A stretch of DNA of 64,000 bases from Ottowia flava (GCF_042680565.1 NZ_JBHUEJ010000016.1:145702-209701), one strand, 5' to 3'. Positions 50,910 to 59,207 are shown, counted from the stretch's first letter. Numbers and translations: made by a program. The notes: generated by a model not told the origin, from the letters alone.

Positions 50910-52081
50910 TGCATCTTGCCCCGGGCACCCGGCGAAGGGTTGTCAGTCGGCCTGGGCAGACCGCGGCGCTCCAGGTACTCGGCCAGCCGATCCCGATTGA
51001 TCGGGACTGGCATCCAGGCGCAACCCGCGAGGCGCACGCGCAGGCGGTCCAGAGGACTGCCGCGACGCGCTACGACGGCCAGGTGAGGCGGCTGGGTCGG
51101 CGCCGTGCGCAGGGCGTTGAGCGCACGCGCCAGCGGCAACAGTTGCGCACCCAGCGAAGCCTGATCAAGGAACACGAACAAGGCGGGCTGGTGTGCCATT
51201 TCCGTCAACGCCTGGTCGGGCGAATTCACTGCCTTGACCGCGTAACCCATGCGGCGCAGGCCACGCGCCAGCGAAGGGCTCTGCCCGCCCCTTCGCGCAT
51301 GCACCACCAGCACGTCGGCGGGGCGCACCGGGGGCCTCGGCGGCTCCTCGGCGGGGCTCGGCCGGGCGCGCAGCGCTGGCGCAGCGTCCGGTGGCTCCAG
51401 CTCGGACATCGCCCAGGCCAGTCGGGCCGACAAGGGCTGGGTGGGTGGCGGAGCGCTTCCTGACAGCAGAGGCGCCGACGCGGTCGTCGGCGCAAAGGCC
51501 GAGGACATCGCCTCGGAAGGAAACGCCGTCGACGGCGGGCGCGTCACCGGCGCGGCGTGCACGCTGTCTTGCCCCATGTCGTCCTGGGTCGGCGCGGGCA
51601 GTGGCGCGCCGGACTCGGGTTCGGGCCAGTCCAGCGCGCTCAGCACCGCCACCGCTCCCTGCAAGTCAAGCGGGCGGCGCATCACTGGCCAGCGCACCGC
51701 CTGCGCGCCGCGCGGCTCACCGACCAGCACCAGCAGCGCGCGCGGGTAGGCCTCGCTGAGCCGCTGCGCCACCGCCAGGTCGTCGCCGTTGACGATCAGC
51801 AGATCAGGCGCACTGGCGGCCTCGTCCAGACCCACGGGCACCAAGGCATCGCCCGGGCCTTCATCGGCATCGAGCGCAAAGATCGATGCCAGCAGCGAGC
51901 GTTCGCTGGGCGTCAGTCCGATGAAGACGTAGGTGTGGGTCACAGGCAGAAAGGGCTGGGGATCGCAGGCCGACGGGGTACTGGGGCTGGCGGTCGCGCA
52001 TTCTGCTTGCGCATGGCGGCTTTGACTTTGATCCAGCGCTGCAAACGCGTTCGCCGCTGCCGTTGGCGCAGATTCGTACAC
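50906..52081 (-). CDS. protein with two degenerate receiver-like domains
   Basis: 391 residues. An N-terminal alpha/beta domain (about 45-155: VTHTYVFIGLTPSERSLLAS, LLIVNGDDLAVAQRLSEAYP, LLVLVGEPRGAQAVRWPVMR) and a second (about 260-385: ADVLVVHARRGGQSPSLARG, LRRMGYAVKAVNSPDQALTE, PALFVFLDQASLG) are separated by a Pro/Ala-rich linker (about 160-255). Each resembles a CheY-like receiver, but the acidic phosphorylation pocket is not preserved: the first strand has no Asp pair, and the site strand reads LLIVNGDD or LFVFLDQ. Probably a phosphorylation-independent scaffold; no histidine kinase adjoins. GTG at the VTHTY Val is a possible shorter start. Confidence 0.7.
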   Translation of the reverse strand: MYESAPTAAANAFAALDQSQSRHAQAECATASPSTPSACDPQPFLPVTHTYVFIGLTPSERSLLASIFALDADEGPGDALVPVGLDEAASAPDLLIVNGDDLAVAQRLSEAYPRALLVLVGEPRGAQAVRWPVMRRPLDLQGAVAVLSALDWPEPESGAPLPAPTQDDMGQDSVHAAPVTRPPSTAFPSEAMSSAFAPTTASAPLLSGSAPPPTQPLSARLAWAMSELEPPDAAPALRARPSPAEEPPRPPVRPADVLVVHARRGGQSPSLARGLRRMGYAVKAVNSPDQALTEMAHQPALFVFLDQASLGAQLLPLARALNALRTAPTQPPHLAVVARRGSPLDRLRVRLAGCAWMPVPINRDRLAEYLERRGLPRPTDNPSPGARGKMH

Positions 52082-52129
52082 TGGCGCGTGGCTGACTCAC
52101 CGCAACCCTGTGAAGAATTCACGCTCGCC

Positions 52130-52621
52130 ATGACCCTCACCGCGCTCCCCGATTTGTCCCTCACCACCCTGAGCGGCAAGACCGTTCCCCTGCACTACTG
52201 GGCGGGGCAGGTCCTTCTGGTCGTCAACACCGCCAGCGCCTGCGGCTTCACGCCACAACTGGCCGGGCTGCAGGCGCTGCAGCAGCGCTACGCCTCGCGC
52301 GGTTTCACGGTGATCGGCTTTCCATGCAACCAGTTCGGCCACCAGGAGCCTGGCAGCGCCGAAGACATTGGCGCCTTCTGCACGTCGCGGTTCAGCGTCG
52401 ACTTTCCCCTGATGACCAAGACCGACGTCAACGGCGCAAGCGCGCACCCGCTGTACGTCTGGCTCAAGCGCGCCGCGCCCGGCGTGCTCGGCACCGAGGC
52501 CATCAAGTGGAACTTCACCAAATTCCTGGTCGGCCGCGACGGCCAGGTGCTGCGCCGCTACGCCCCGCGCGACCGGCCTGAGACGCTGGCGCCCGACATC
52601 GAGGCCGCACTGGCGGCCTGA
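52130..52621 (+). CDS. glutathione/thioredoxin peroxidase (Gpx family, Cys type)
   Basis: 163 residues, normal for bacterial BtuE/Gpx. Reduces hydroperoxides. Catalytic Cys in VNTASACGFTPQLAGLQALQ replaces the Sec of animal enzymes; FPCNQFGHQEPGS and IKWNFTKFLVGRDGQVLRRY supply the Gln and Trp-Asn of the tetrad. ATG 52130 has only a weak ribosome site; GTG 52088 would add 14 residues. The divergent start of the receiver-like gene at 52081 leaves little promoter space. Confidence 0.92.
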   Translation: MTLTALPDLSLTTLSGKTVPLHYWAGQVLLVVNTASACGFTPQLAGLQALQQRYASRGFTVIGFPCNQFGHQEPGSAEDIGAFCTSRFSVDFPLMTKTDVNGASAHPLYVWLKRAAPGVLGTEAIKWNFTKFLVGRDGQVLRRYAPRDRPETLAPDIEAALAA

Positions 52622-52627
52622 GGGCAC

Positions 52628-52688
52628 GGAAAATCTGAAGATTTCGGCCTCTAGCCCTACAACCACCTACGCAAACAGCTACTGTTTT
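52628..52688 (-). repeat. dispersed repeat, copy 11
   Basis: On the minus strand CAGTAGCTGTTTGCGTAGGT, then GGTTGTAGGGCTAGAGGCCG and AAATCTTCAG. It fills the gap between gpx and the 3' end of glcF and overlaps the last codons of glcF. Confidence 0.85.
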
Positions 52689-53920
52689 TGCAGCGCTTCG
52701 TCCAGCAGCTCGATCCAGTGGCGCACCGGCACGTCGGTGCCGGACTGCAGGTGGGTGATGCAGCCGATGTTGGCCGACAGCACGGCGCTGGGGCGGTCGG
52801 CCTGGCGTTCGCCCAGCAGGTGGCCGAGCTTGCGGTCGCGCAGGCGGGTCGACAGCTCGGGTTGCAGCACGGAATAGGTACCGGCCGATCCGCAGCACAG
52901 GTGCGGCTCCGTGGCCGCGGGGCGCAGGTCGAATCCGAGCGCCCGCAGCTGCTGCTCCAGTGTGGGGCCCAGGCGCTGGCCGTGCTGCAGTGTGCAGGGC
53001 GCGTGCCAGGCCAGCGCGCCGGCGGGCGCCTTCACGCGCGGGGCGAGCGTGGGGACGATGTCGGGCAGCAGCTCGCACACGTCGCGCGCCAGGGCCGACA
53101 CCTGGGCCGCCTTGTCGGCGTAGCGCGCGTCGTCCTTCAGCAAATGGCCGTAGTCCTTGACCATGACCCCACAGCCCGAGGCGTTGACGACGATGGCCTC
53201 GACGCTGCCGGCGCTGACGTGCGGCCACCAGGCGTCGATGTTGGCGCGCATCTGGGCGCGGCCGCCTTCGGCATCGGCCAGGTGGAACTTGACCGCGCCG
53301 CAGCAGCCCTGCCCGCGCGCCAGCACGCACTGGATGCCGGCGGCGTCCAGCACGCGCGCGGTCGCGCTGTTGATGTTGGGCGCCATCGACGGCTGCACGC
53401 AGCCTTCCAGCAGCAGCACCTTGCGCGCGTGCTGGCGCTTGGGCCAGGCGCCGGGGTCGCGCCGCGGCGGCACCTTGGCCTGCAGCCTGGCCGGCAGGAA
53501 GCCGCGCACCGACTGGCCCAGGCGCATGGCCGGGCCGAACAGCGGAGAGCTCAGGCCCTGGCGCAGCCAGCGGCGCTCGCGCGCTTCGTCCGCCGGGCGC
53601 GGCACCCTGCGCTCGACCACCTCGCGGCCGATGTCGACCAGGCGGCCGTACTGCACACCGCTGGGGCAAGTGGTTTCGCAGTTGCGGCAGGTCAGGCAGC
53701 GGTCCAGGTGCAGTTGCGTGTCGCGCGTGGGCATTTCGCCTTCCAGCACCTGCTTGATCAGGTAGATGCGCCCGCGCGGGCCGTCCAGCTCGTCGCCCAG
53801 CAGCTGGTACGTCGGGCAGGTCGCAGTGCAAAAGCCGCAGTGCACACACTTGCGCAGAATAGCCTCGGCCTCGCGCCCTTCGGGCGTGCCGAAAAATTCG
53901 GGGGCCAGCTTGGTTTGCAT
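52679..53920 (-). CDS. glcF: glycolate oxidase iron-sulfur subunit
   Basis: 413 residues. Electron-transfer subunit of the GlcDEF complex that oxidises glycolate to glyoxylate. Two 4Fe-4S motifs: CVHCGFCTATCPTY (about 25) and CLTCRNCETTCPSG (about 75). Two cysteine-rich CCG domains follow (GQGCCGAVKFHL, LCCGSAGTYSVLQP) typical of this family and of LutA. The last codons (LDEALQKQ) run into the dispersed repeat. Its ATG overlaps the glcE stop (ATGA, one-base overlap). Confidence 0.95.
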   Translation of the reverse strand: MQTKLAPEFFGTPEGREAEAILRKCVHCGFCTATCPTYQLLGDELDGPRGRIYLIKQVLEGEMPTRDTQLHLDRCLTCRNCETTCPSGVQYGRLVDIGREVVERRVPRPADEARERRWLRQGLSSPLFGPAMRLGQSVRGFLPARLQAKVPPRRDPGAWPKRQHARKVLLLEGCVQPSMAPNINSATARVLDAAGIQCVLARGQGCCGAVKFHLADAEGGRAQMRANIDAWWPHVSAGSVEAIVVNASGCGVMVKDYGHLLKDDARYADKAAQVSALARDVCELLPDIVPTLAPRVKAPAGALAWHAPCTLQHGQRLGPTLEQQLRALGFDLRPAATEPHLCCGSAGTYSVLQPELSTRLRDRKLGHLLGERQADRPSAVLSANIGCITHLQSGTDVPVRHWIELLDEALQKQ

Positions 53921-54990
53921 CAGAAATCCGTGGACAGGCGGCCGGGGCTCAGCACGCCCGCCGGGTCAAACGCCGCCTTGAGCTGCGCCTGGATGCGCGC
54001 CATGGCGGGGGCCAGCGGCGTGAACACCGGCACGCGCCCGTTGCCGCCGCGCACCAGGGTGGCGTGGCCACCGGCGCGGGCGCAGGCTTCGCGCACGGCG
54101 GGCGCGGCTTCCGGCGGCAGGCGCAGCCAGCGCTGCGCGCCGTGCCATTCGACCAGCGTTGGCCCCAGGTTGAGCGGGCTGGCGGTGTCGGGCACGCTGG
54201 CGCGCCACAGCGCCTCGCCCTGCGCCAGGCGGAAGAAGGGCAGCGTCTGGTCGCGCAGCGCCTGCCATTGGCGCGTGGCGCGGTCGGCCTCCAGCTCTTG
54301 CCCGCCCATGGTCTTGCGCGCCGACGCGATGGCAGCCTGCGCACCACGCAGACGCACGGCCAGGTGGCCATCGGCCCAGCAGCTGGCGTTCAGCGGCAGC
54401 GGCTGGCCGCCCCAGCGGTTGAGCTGCTGGCGCGCGCTGGTCTCCGACAGTTCAAACAGCAGCGTGCATTCGGCCGGCGCCACCGGCAGCACCTTCAGGC
54501 TCACTTCGGTGATCACGCCCAGCGTGCCCATGGAGCCCGCCATCAGCCGGCTGACGTCGTAGCCGGCCACGTTCTTCATGACCTGGCCGCCGAAGGTCAG
54601 CACCTCGCCCTTGCCGTTGACCAGTTGCACGCCCAACACGTAGTCGCGCAGCGCACCCACGCTGGCGCGCGCCGGGCCGGACAGGCCCGCGGCCACCGCG
54701 CCGCCGATGGTGCTCCCCGCGCCATAGCGCGGCGGCTCGAAGGCCAGGTGCTGGTTCGCCTCGGCCAGCAGCGCTTCCAGCTCGCGCAGTCGTGTGCCCG
54801 CGCGCACGGTGACGACCAGCTCGCTCGGCTCGTAACTGACCACGCCCGCCAGAGGCCGCACGTCCAGCAATTCGCCGTGCAGCGTTTGGCCGTAAAAGTC
54901 CTTGGTGCCGCCACCGCGCACGCGCAGGGGGCGCGCGCGTTCGACGGCCTTGCGCACCTTTTCGACAATGGCTTCAAGTGCCGGATCCAT
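53920..54990 (-). CDS. glcE: glycolate oxidase FAD-binding subunit
   Basis: 356 residues from ATG 54990. FAD-binding PCMH domain: LRVRGGGTKDFYGQTLHGEL, YEPSELVVTVRAGTRLRELE, PPRYGAGSTIGGAVAAGLSG, MKNVAGYDVSRLMAGSMGTL. Works with GlcD and GlcF. glcD, normally just upstream, is not here; upstream of glcE lie a repeat and an unrelated secreted protein, so GlcD must be encoded elsewhere. Product glyoxylate would feed malate synthase G (glcB at 1-1109). Confidence 0.94.
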   Translation of the reverse strand: MDPALEAIVEKVRKAVERARPLRVRGGGTKDFYGQTLHGELLDVRPLAGVVSYEPSELVVTVRAGTRLRELEALLAEANQHLAFEPPRYGAGSTIGGAVAAGLSGPARASVGALRDYVLGVQLVNGKGEVLTFGGQVMKNVAGYDVSRLMAGSMGTLGVITEVSLKVLPVAPAECTLLFELSETSARQQLNRWGGQPLPLNASCWADGHLAVRLRGAQAAIASARKTMGGQELEADRATRQWQALRDQTLPFFRLAQGEALWRASVPDTASPLNLGPTLVEWHGAQRWLRLPPEAAPAVREACARAGGHATLVRGGNGRVPVFTPLAPAMARIQAQLKAAFDPAGVLSPGRLSTDF

Positions 54991-55060
54991 GGGGCGCAAT
55001 GGTACCTGCTGGACCGCAACTGGCCGTCTCAGACAGACTTGACGCTCACCATCTGATTCA

Positions 55061-55120
55061 CTTTTTGATAGCTCGCTGCGCAGATGGTTGTAGGGCCAAT
55101 GGACGAATTTTCATCCAACC
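55061..55120 (+). repeat. dispersed repeat, copy 12
   Basis: TTTGATAGCTCGCTGCGCAG, then ATGGTTGTAGGGCCAATGG and ACGAATTTTCATCC. Lies in the 200-base interval between the glcE start and the 3' end of the next minus-strand gene. Confidence 0.85.
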
Positions 55121-55190
55121 CTGAATCGTTGGCACTGTGCGAAACGCCCACGACCGCAACGCCCGACGTCGCCGTTTTGCCAGCTGGCGT

Positions 55191-55964
55191 TCAGCCCTTG
55201 AGCGCCCGCGGCCTCCCCGCACGGCGACGCGCCAGCACCCAACCCAGGCCCACGATGCCGCCTGTTGTCATCAGCCGGCCAACCGGGCCCCACGTTGACA
55301 CTGAGACAGGTGGTGGTGCGATACAGCTGTGTGTGAGGCTGATGTCGTCCAGCGCCAGATCGTTGCCGGCACCGCCGGTGAAGGCGCGCCGCTCCAGCAC
55401 CTGAAGCGCCTGCGTGGGCGCCGTGGCGGTGAAGGTCAACCTGGCTTCTTGCCAGGCCAGCGCGTCCGGCCCGGTCAGCGGCGTTGCTGTGTCCACGTCC
55501 AGGGCCTGGCCCGTGCCCGGCAGTTCGACCGTGACCTGCGGCAAGAGCCTGGGGTCCGCGCTGGCAAGCCACAGGCTGACTGTGTAGCTTTGGCCCACCT
55601 CCAAACCTGTCAAGGTATTGGTGTACACCGCATGACCCTGCCGGTTCGTTCTAATATCCATCAGCACGAAGTAACCGGTGCCCGGGTTGGTATGGTCACC
55701 CCCGGTGTTTGTCCACCAACCCGCGCGAGCCTGCCGAGGCGACTGGGCCAGCCAACGCTCGTTCACCGCGGCGGTGACCGTGCCCATGGCAGGCGACAGC
55801 GACGTGCTTCCGGAGCCGCTGCCGAAGTCCTGCAGCGCCGTGCCGCAACGCACGGCCTGGATATCTGCCTGGGCCTGGCCTGCACCCACTGTCATAGCAA
55901 GCGCCAAGGCCGTCGCCCCCCAGAAGCGCGCTGCAGTTGTGTCCTGTTTTTCTGAAACCCTCAT
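55191..55964 (-). CDS. secreted protein with C-terminal membrane anchor/sorting-like tail
   Basis: 257 residues from ATG 55964, preceded by GGGGGGAAAC. Signal peptide (about 10-35, hydrophobic GATALALAMTVGAG). The middle is a carbohydrate-binding-like beta sandwich (about 45-205: WWTNTGGDHTNPGTGYFVLM, QSYTVSLWLASADPRLLPQV, LTFTATAPTQALQVL, LALDDISLTHSC). The end is a tripartite tail: PPPVSVSTWGPVG, hydrophobic RLMTTGGIVGLGWVLA, basic RRRAGRPRALKG, organised like PEP-CTERM/IPTL-CTERM sorting signals. A DUF642-like resemblance is possible. Likely exported and processed at the envelope. Confidence 0.75.
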   Translation of the reverse strand: MRVSEKQDTTAARFWGATALALAMTVGAGQAQADIQAVRCGTALQDFGSGSGSTSLSPAMGTVTAAVNERWLAQSPRQARAGWWTNTGGDHTNPGTGYFVLMDIRTNRQGHAVYTNTLTGLEVGQSYTVSLWLASADPRLLPQVTVELPGTGQALDVDTATPLTGPDALAWQEARLTFTATAPTQALQVLERRAFTGGAGNDLALDDISLTHSCIAPPPVSVSTWGPVGRLMTTGGIVGLGWVLARRRAGRPRALKG

Positions 55965-56169
55965 GGGCTGTTTCCCCCCTTTTTTTGCGCCCGGCACAGA
56001 GCGGCCTGGCAAGCTTGAGACGCACCGCGCGGCCGGTCGGCCATCGGCATGAAGCGATGCAGGGAGACTCTCACGGCCGGTCATCGCCCTCCCGGGACGG
56101 CCGGTGCTCTCTGCATACCCCCAGCCCCAGATCTTGCCGCCCTTTACCAACAGCGCGGCGCCACCATGG

Positions 56170-56192
56170 AAAAAGCCCGCCGCGCGGCGGGC
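56170..56192 (-). terminator. Rho-independent terminator after amtB
   Basis: Perfect palindrome GCCCGCCGCGCGGCGGGC (56175-56192) followed on the minus strand by five T. It lies 67 bases after the amtB stop. Confidence 0.9.
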
Positions 56193-56258
56193 CCATGGAT
56201 GCATTTCGCCCTTTTTAGATGTGCGCAAAGCGGGCCAACCACCTTGCGCACCTGCCGC

Positions 56259-57929
56259 TCACCGGTTGTACGCCGTCTCGCCGTGGCTGGAGATGTCCAG
56301 GCCCTGGCGTTCCTGCTCTTCGGTGACGCGCAGGCCGATGGCCATGTCCACCAGCTTGTAGAGCACGACCGAGACGACGCCGGACCATACGATGGCGAAC
56401 AGCACGCTCTTGGTCTGGATCCAGACCTGTGCACCCATGCTGAAGGTGTCGGGCGTCAGGCCGCCCGTGCCGCCCAGGGCGGGGGCGGCGAACACGCCGG
56501 TGAGGATGGCGCCGATGATGCCGCCCACGCCGTGCACGCCGAACACGTCGAACGCGTCGTCGGCTTTCAGCAGGCGCTTCAGGCCGCCCACGCCCCAGAT
56601 GCACACGAAGCCCGCGATGGCGCCGATGACGATCGCGCCCATCGGCCCGACGAACCCGGCCGCTGGCGTCACCGCCACCAGACCCGCCACCGCGCCCGAG
56701 GCGCCGCCCAGCATCGAGGCCTTGCCCTTGTGCAGCGCCTCGCCCGCCGACCAGGCCAGGGTGGCCGCGGCCGTGGCCAGCACGGTGTTGATGAAGGCCA
56801 GGCCTGCGGCGCCGTTGGCGGCCCCGGCCGAGCCGGCGTTGAAGCCGAACCAGCCCACCCACAGCAGCGACGCGCCCACCATGGTCAGCGTCAGGCTGTG
56901 CGGGGTGAAGGCCTCACGGCCCCAGCCCAGGCGCTTGCCGACCATGTAGGCGCCCACCAGCCCGGCGATGCCGGCGTTGATGTGCACCACGGTGCCGCCG
57001 GCAAAGTCCAGCGCGCCGTCCTTGGCCAAGAGGCCGCCGCCCCACACGATGTGAGCCATGGGCACGTAGCTGAAGGTGAACCACAGCGCAGCAAACGCCA
57101 GCACGGCGGCGAACTTGATGCGTTCGGCAAAGCTGCCGACGATCAGCGCCACGGTGATGGCGGCGAACGTGCCCTGGAAGGCGACGAAGACGTATTCCGG
57201 AATGGTGGTCAGCGCGCCGAAGGTCTCGGTGTTCACGCCCTTGAGGAACAGCTTGTCGAAGCCGCCGAAGAAGTTGCCTTCGCCGCTGAACGCCAGGCTG
57301 TAGCCGTACGCCGCCCACAGGATGCTGATCAGCGAGAACACGACGAACACCTGCATCAGCACGCTCAGCATGTTCTTGCTGCGCGCAAGCCCCCCGTAGA
57401 ACAGCGCCAGACCGGGCACGATCATCAGGATGACGAGCAGGGTGGACGTCAGCATCCACGCGGTGTCGCCCGAATCGACCTTGGGTGCGGGCGCGGCGGC
57501 CGAGGCACCGGCCGCGGGGGCCGCCGCGGTGGCAGCGCTCGCCAGCGTGATGGCGACGGCGCGCGCCTCGTCCGGGTTGCCGGTCTGCGCCGACGCCTCG
57601 GGCTTGACCAGCAGCACCGCGTCCGGCGCCACACCGGCGGCGGCCAACGCGTCGCGCACGGCGAACGCGCGCTGCTTGGCCAGCTCGGCGTTGGCGGCCG
57701 CGTCGCCCGTGGTGTCGGTGAAGCCCGACAGTTGCACCGTGGCGCCGGCGTGGGCCTTCACGTAAGCGGCCACGGCCTGGATGGCGGCCTGGCCCTCGGC
57801 GCCCACCTCGGCCTTGCCGGTGTCGAACAGCACCTTGGCGGCCGGGAAGTCGGTCGCAGCGTCCGCCGCGAACGCGGGCGCAGCCAGGAAGCTCAGCGCC
57901 AGCAGAAGAAGGGTGATCAGTCGTTTCAT
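56259..57929 (-). CDS. amtB: ammonium transporter AmtB with N-terminal OmpA-like domain
   Basis: 556 residues; typical AmtB is about 430. Signal peptide (1-21), then an OmpA/MotB-type domain (about 28-128): AAKVLFDTGKAEVGAEGQAA, LSGFTDTTGDAAANAELAKQ and RAFAVRDALAAAGV, with the peptidoglycan-contacting Asp72 and Arg87 in place. An Ala/Pro linker (130-150) leads to a full AmtB (about 155-540) with eleven membrane segments, pore His in MAHIVWGGG and FGVHGVGG, and the final cytoplasmic tail. As mature AmtB has an external N-terminus, the extra domain would sit in the periplasm and could tether the trimer to the wall. Directly follows glnK, its cytoplasmic regulator. Confidence 0.92.
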   Translation of the reverse strand: MKRLITLLLLALSFLAAPAFAADAATDFPAAKVLFDTGKAEVGAEGQAAIQAVAAYVKAHAGATVQLSGFTDTTGDAAANAELAKQRAFAVRDALAAAGVAPDAVLLVKPEASAQTGNPDEARAVAITLASAATAAAPAAGASAAAPAPKVDSGDTAWMLTSTLLVILMIVPGLALFYGGLARSKNMLSVLMQVFVVFSLISILWAAYGYSLAFSGEGNFFGGFDKLFLKGVNTETFGALTTIPEYVFVAFQGTFAAITVALIVGSFAERIKFAAVLAFAALWFTFSYVPMAHIVWGGGLLAKDGALDFAGGTVVHINAGIAGLVGAYMVGKRLGWGREAFTPHSLTLTMVGASLLWVGWFGFNAGSAGAANGAAGLAFINTVLATAAATLAWSAGEALHKGKASMLGGASGAVAGLVAVTPAAGFVGPMGAIVIGAIAGFVCIWGVGGLKRLLKADDAFDVFGVHGVGGIIGAILTGVFAAPALGGTGGLTPDTFSMGAQVWIQTKSVLFAIVWSGVVSVVLYKLVDMAIGLRVTEEQERQGLDISSHGETAYNR

Positions 57930-57952
57930 GGTGATGGGCTTTCTGCGAGGCT

Positions 57953-58291
57953 TCAGATCGCGGCGGGGCCGGTTTCGCCGGTGCGGATGCGGATGACCTG
58001 TTCCAGATCGGCGACAAAAATCTTGCCGTCGCCGATCTTTCCGGTGCGCGCCGCGCCTTCGATGGCTTCGATCACGCGCTCGACCAGTGCGTCGTCCACG
58101 GCGATGTCGAGCTTGACCTTGGGCAGGAAGTCGACGACGTACTCGGCGCCGCGGTACAGCTCGGTGTGGCCCTTCTGGCGGCCGAAGCCTTTCACTTCGG
58201 ACACGGTGATGCCCTGCACGCCCAGCGTGGACAGCGCTTCGCGCACTTCGTCCAGCTTGAAGGGCTTGATGACGGCGGTGATGAGTTTCAT
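57953..58291 (-). CDS. glnK: nitrogen regulatory protein PII (GlnK)
   Basis: 112 residues, canonical size. Binds ATP/ADP and 2-oxoglutarate, and plugs AmtB when nitrogen is plentiful. Uridylylation site Tyr51 in TELYRGAEYVVDF at the T-loop tip; KPFKLDEVREAL start and GKIGDGKIFV are intact. Adjacent amtB (23 bases downstream) makes it GlnK rather than GlnB. The 60-base gap to torF is nearly all dispersed repeat. Confidence 0.96.
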   Translation of the reverse strand: MKLITAVIKPFKLDEVREALSTLGVQGITVSEVKGFGRQKGHTELYRGAEYVVDFLPKVKLDIAVDDALVERVIEAIEGAARTGKIGDGKIFVADLEQVIRIRTGETGPAAI

Positions 58292-58295
58292 GATG

Positions 58296-58357
58296 CTTCT
58301 CTTTTCATAGCTGCTCGCGCTGTTGGCTGTAGCGCCAGCGCCCGATTCGGCTTAAAA
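58296..58357 (+). repeat. dispersed repeat, copy 13, forming the torF-glnK spacer
   Basis: TTTTCATAGCTGCTCGCGCT, then GTTGGCTGTAGCGCCAGCGC and CCGATTCGGCTTAAAA. Its end includes the torF stop codon (58352-58354). Confidence 0.85.
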
Positions 58358-59116
58358 GTTGTACTTGAGCCCCACCACCAGGCCGGTGCGCCCGGTGAAG
58401 CGCCCGCTGGGCGTGGTGTAGAGCGCCTTGTCGGCGTTGGTGCCCTGCACGCCTGCGCTGGCGACCAGGCCGTTGCCGAAGTCCTTGTTCACCGTCACGG
58501 CGTAGTCCGTGTACGACGACGCGCTGTTGTGCCGCACCCACTGGCGGCCGACGTGCGGCACCACCGACCAGCCGTCGCCCAAGTCGAACGTGGCCGACAG
58601 GTCGAGGTAGCCGCTGTGCCTGCTGTCGGCAAAGCCGAACAGGTTGGTCAGCGCGTGCGAGTACTTCAGCGTCAGCACGTTCCAGGTCAGCGCGCCGTAG
58701 ACCTCGGTGGTGTTGGGGCTGACGCCCAGGCGGTGGCGCGGGTAGTTGTAGTGCAGCAGGCCCACGTCGTAGCCCAGCGGTCCGGCCGTGCCCTTGTAGC
58801 CGCCGTACAGGTCCCATTCCAGCGGCGCATCGCCGCCCGCGTCCTTGATCCAGCGGATCGAGGTCAGCCAGGTGCCGACGTAAAAGCCGCTGGCGTGACT
58901 GTAGTCGGCGCCGGCGCTGATGGCGGGCTTGAGCCGGCTTTGCGAGATGCCGCGGTAGCGGTAGTCGCTGGTCAAGGCGACGTTGAAGCTGAGCGCATGG
59001 GCGGACGCTGGCGCCGCGGCGGTATCGGGCGCGGCTTGCGCGGCTGCGCCGGTGGCCCAGGCGGTCAATGCGGCGGTCAGTGCCACGCGGCGTGCGCAGC
59101 AAGAAATGGGGTTCAT
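58352..59116 (-). CDS. TorF-family putative porin
   Basis: 254 residues from ATG 59116 with a GGAGG site. Signal peptide (about 1-27, ending AAAQ). Outer-membrane beta-barrel: LTSDYRYRGISQSRLKPAIS is the family hallmark, followed by alternating aromatic strands and a final VVGLKYNF with C-terminal Phe. This family commonly sits before glnK-amtB in betaproteobacteria and may admit ammonium or small amines. First gene of a torF-glnK-amtB operon transcribed from a sigma-54 promoter 33 bases upstream. Name from family recall. Confidence 0.88.
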   Translation of the reverse strand: MNPISCCARRVALTAALTAWATGAAAQAAPDTAAAPASAHALSFNVALTSDYRYRGISQSRLKPAISAGADYSHASGFYVGTWLTSIRWIKDAGGDAPLEWDLYGGYKGTAGPLGYDVGLLHYNYPRHRLGVSPNTTEVYGALTWNVLTLKYSHALTNLFGFADSRHSGYLDLSATFDLGDGWSVVPHVGRQWVRHNSASSYTDYAVTVNKDFGNGLVASAGVQGTNADKALYTTPSGRFTGRTGLVVGLKYNF

Positions 59117-59148
59117 GGCTTCCTCCAGCAACTGTATGTGAAGGACAA

Positions 59149-59164
59149 AGCAAAGGCCGTGCCA
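59149..59164 (-). promoter_or_regulatory. sigma-54 (-24/-12) promoter for torF-glnK-amtB
   Basis: Minus strand TGGCACGGCCTTTGCT matches the consensus TGGCACG-N4-TTGCW at every defined position, with the invariant GG and GC correctly spaced. It ends 33 bases before the torF ATG, so the transcript should start near 59137. Confidence 0.9.
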
Positions 59165-59207
59165 CCATGTCCACCGCCGCGGCCCCATCGCTCAAGCCAG
59201 GGCGGCC

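Noticed and set aside
52688..54562. 624-codon open frame antisense to glcEF
   Set aside because: Shadow of glcE/glcF codon usage; no motifs.
56049..58310. 753-codon open frame antisense to amtB and glnK
   Set aside because: Product is His/Arg/Gln-rich low-complexity sequence; amtB and glnK are unmistakable on the other strand.
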